A program made the position numbers and the translations under genes. A stretch of 64,000 nucleotides of DNA from Terribacillus saccharophilus (lineage in GTDB: Bacteria; Bacillota; Bacilli; Bacillales; Amphibacillaceae). How positions within the stretch are numbered: the stretch's first letter is position 1; each line of letters opens with the position of its first letter. The notes under the pieces were generated by a model, which was not told where the DNA came from, did not search any database, and worked only from the letters and a program-made list of their open reading frames with translations. Positions 63,444-64,000 of this stretch are shown here, piece after piece. The stretch spans positions 1 to 64,000 of the forward strand of contig NZ_NPBJ01000004.1 of the NCBI RefSeq assembly GCF_002272075.1, written 5' to 3'.

Positions 63444-64000
63444 TTGCCGATATCTGAGATCATGAACAGCGGTGTTATATGGGTGTTCTGTCTGCTCGTC
63501 GTATCTATCGTTATTTTTCAAGGTGTTGTATTCATGCGATCAGCGTTTCAGGTGAAAGAGGCGGTTGGTATGACAGATCGTGAGGCCCGAAGTGCGATGA
63601 AGACAGGTGCTATTGCAGCCATCGGTCCTGCCTTAGGCAATATTATCATTGCCGTCTCACTGATGACTTTGATCGGAAATCCGCTTACGATGATGCGCAG
63701 TGCAATTATCGGATCCTCCGCAACCGAGTCACTTGGTGCCCAGATGGCATCGACAGCTTATGGCACAGAGCTGGGATCAGCTAATTTCGGTCCTGAGGCT
63801 TTCACAACTATCGCTTGGACGTTGTGCATAGGCGGTGCAGGTTGGCTGATCGTCACATTTTTCTTTACGAAGTCGTTAGGGTCATTTCAAAAGAAAATTA
63901 CAGCACGTAAGAATGGTACAAAGAAGATGGTTATTATTTCGACCGCAGCCATGCTTGGTGCATTCGGTTACTTTGCAGCAAATGAAGCAGTGAAAAGCAG
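63444..64000 (+). CDS. DUF5058 membrane protein (partial, runs off the window)
   Basis: An open frame from TTG 63444, with AAAGGAGG 7 nt upstream, continues past the window end (at least 185 codons). It has about four hydrophobic segments so far (VIWVFCLLVVSIVIFQGVVF, IGPALGNIIIAVSLMTLIG, WTLCIGGAGWLIVTFFFTK, MVIISTAAMLGAFGYFAA). VGMTDREARSAMKTGAIAAIGPALG and the STAYGTELGSANFGPEAF region resemble DUF5058 family proteins, which often lie next to M20 peptidase genes and may be transporters. The downstream neighbour is outside the window. Confidence 0.8.
   Translation, partial: MPISEIMNSGVIWVFCLLVVSIVIFQGVVFMRSAFQVKEAVGMTDREARSAMKTGAIAAIGPALGNIIIAVSLMTLIGNPLTMMRSAIIGSSATESLGAQMASTAYGTELGSANFGPEAFTTIAWTLCIGGAGWLIVTFFFTKSLGSFQKKITARKNGTKKMVIISTAAMLGAFGYFAANEAVKS

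Noticed and set aside
63273-63521. A minus-strand 82-codon frame
   Set aside because: It overlaps the promoter, ribosome site and start of the plus-strand DUF5058 gene, which has clear membrane-protein coding character.
1-64000. CRISPR arrays, complete insertion sequences, rRNA or tRNA genes, prophage modules
   Set aside because: No regularly spaced repeats, transposase or integrase motifs, rRNA or tRNA sequences were seen on either strand by eye.

Overview
The window is chromosomal DNA from a low-GC Gram-positive, endospore-forming member of the Bacillaceae. Supporting signs are strong AGGAGG-type ribosome sites, TTG/GTG starts, a PerR box, an S-box riboswitch, sigma-D-like promoters, GltC/gltAB, spoVB and a sporulenol/squalene-hopene-type cyclase. 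The gene set resembles halotolerant relatives such as Terribacillus or Oceanobacillus, but the genus is a guess. No rRNA, tRNA, CRISPR array, complete insertion sequence or prophage was seen.

Layout. 0-8 kb: a PerR-box catalase; a minus-strand carboxynorspermidine dehydrogenase/decarboxylase pair (alternative polyamine synthesis) behind a long, highly structured leader that ends in a terminator; two tandem soluble chemoreceptors; a zinc alcohol dehydrogenase. 8-20 kb: an amino-acid permease; a cadC-cadA heavy-metal efflux operon whose ATPase has a cysteine-cluster extension; an AraC regulator with an SDR; an acetyltransferase and an MFS transporter; a SAM-I riboswitch controlling a MetT-type NhaC-family transporter. 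20-26.4 kb: hisJ divergent from hisZ-G-D-B-H-F-I, with hisA missing. 26.4-31.3 kb: small and decayed genes (a gamma-synthase fragment, an SDR stub), a methyltransferase, a GNAT, a luciferase-like monooxygenase and msrA. 31.3-39.4 kb: ypcP, then gltC divergent from gltAB. 39.5-48.3 kb: hemAT, a small membrane protein, ilvE, proB without proA, an SDR lacking the usual catalytic Tyr/Lys, the cyclase, a decayed quinone oxidoreductase and exoA. 48.4-56 kb: dacC, a zinc-ribbon protein, a PadR-DUF2812 operon with a tandem operator, a MhqR-box ring-cleavage dioxygenase, a CBS protein and topB. 56-64 kb: an aldo/keto reductase, a GAF-HD-GYP protein, brnQ, a 49-residue protein, nrnB, spoVB and the start of a DUF5058 gene cut by the window edge.

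Functional themes. Amino-acid metabolism and transport dominate (his, glt, ilvE, proB, brnQ, MetT, amino-acid permease). A second theme is stress and redox defence (catalase, MsrA, Cad, MhqR-type dioxygenase, AKR). A third is motility signalling: hemAT and the tandem chemoreceptors share a near-identical sigma-D-type -10 element. Most genes are single units closed by strong intrinsic terminators.

The most unusual item is the roughly 420-nt structured leader upstream of the polyamine genes (minus strand, about 4886 to 4464). It starts just after a TATAAT, holds at least seven hairpins including a multibranch, and ends in a strong terminator before the first gene. It matches none of the riboswitch classes I could check by eye. 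Other points of interest are the cysteine-cluster N-terminus of CadA and the missing hisA.
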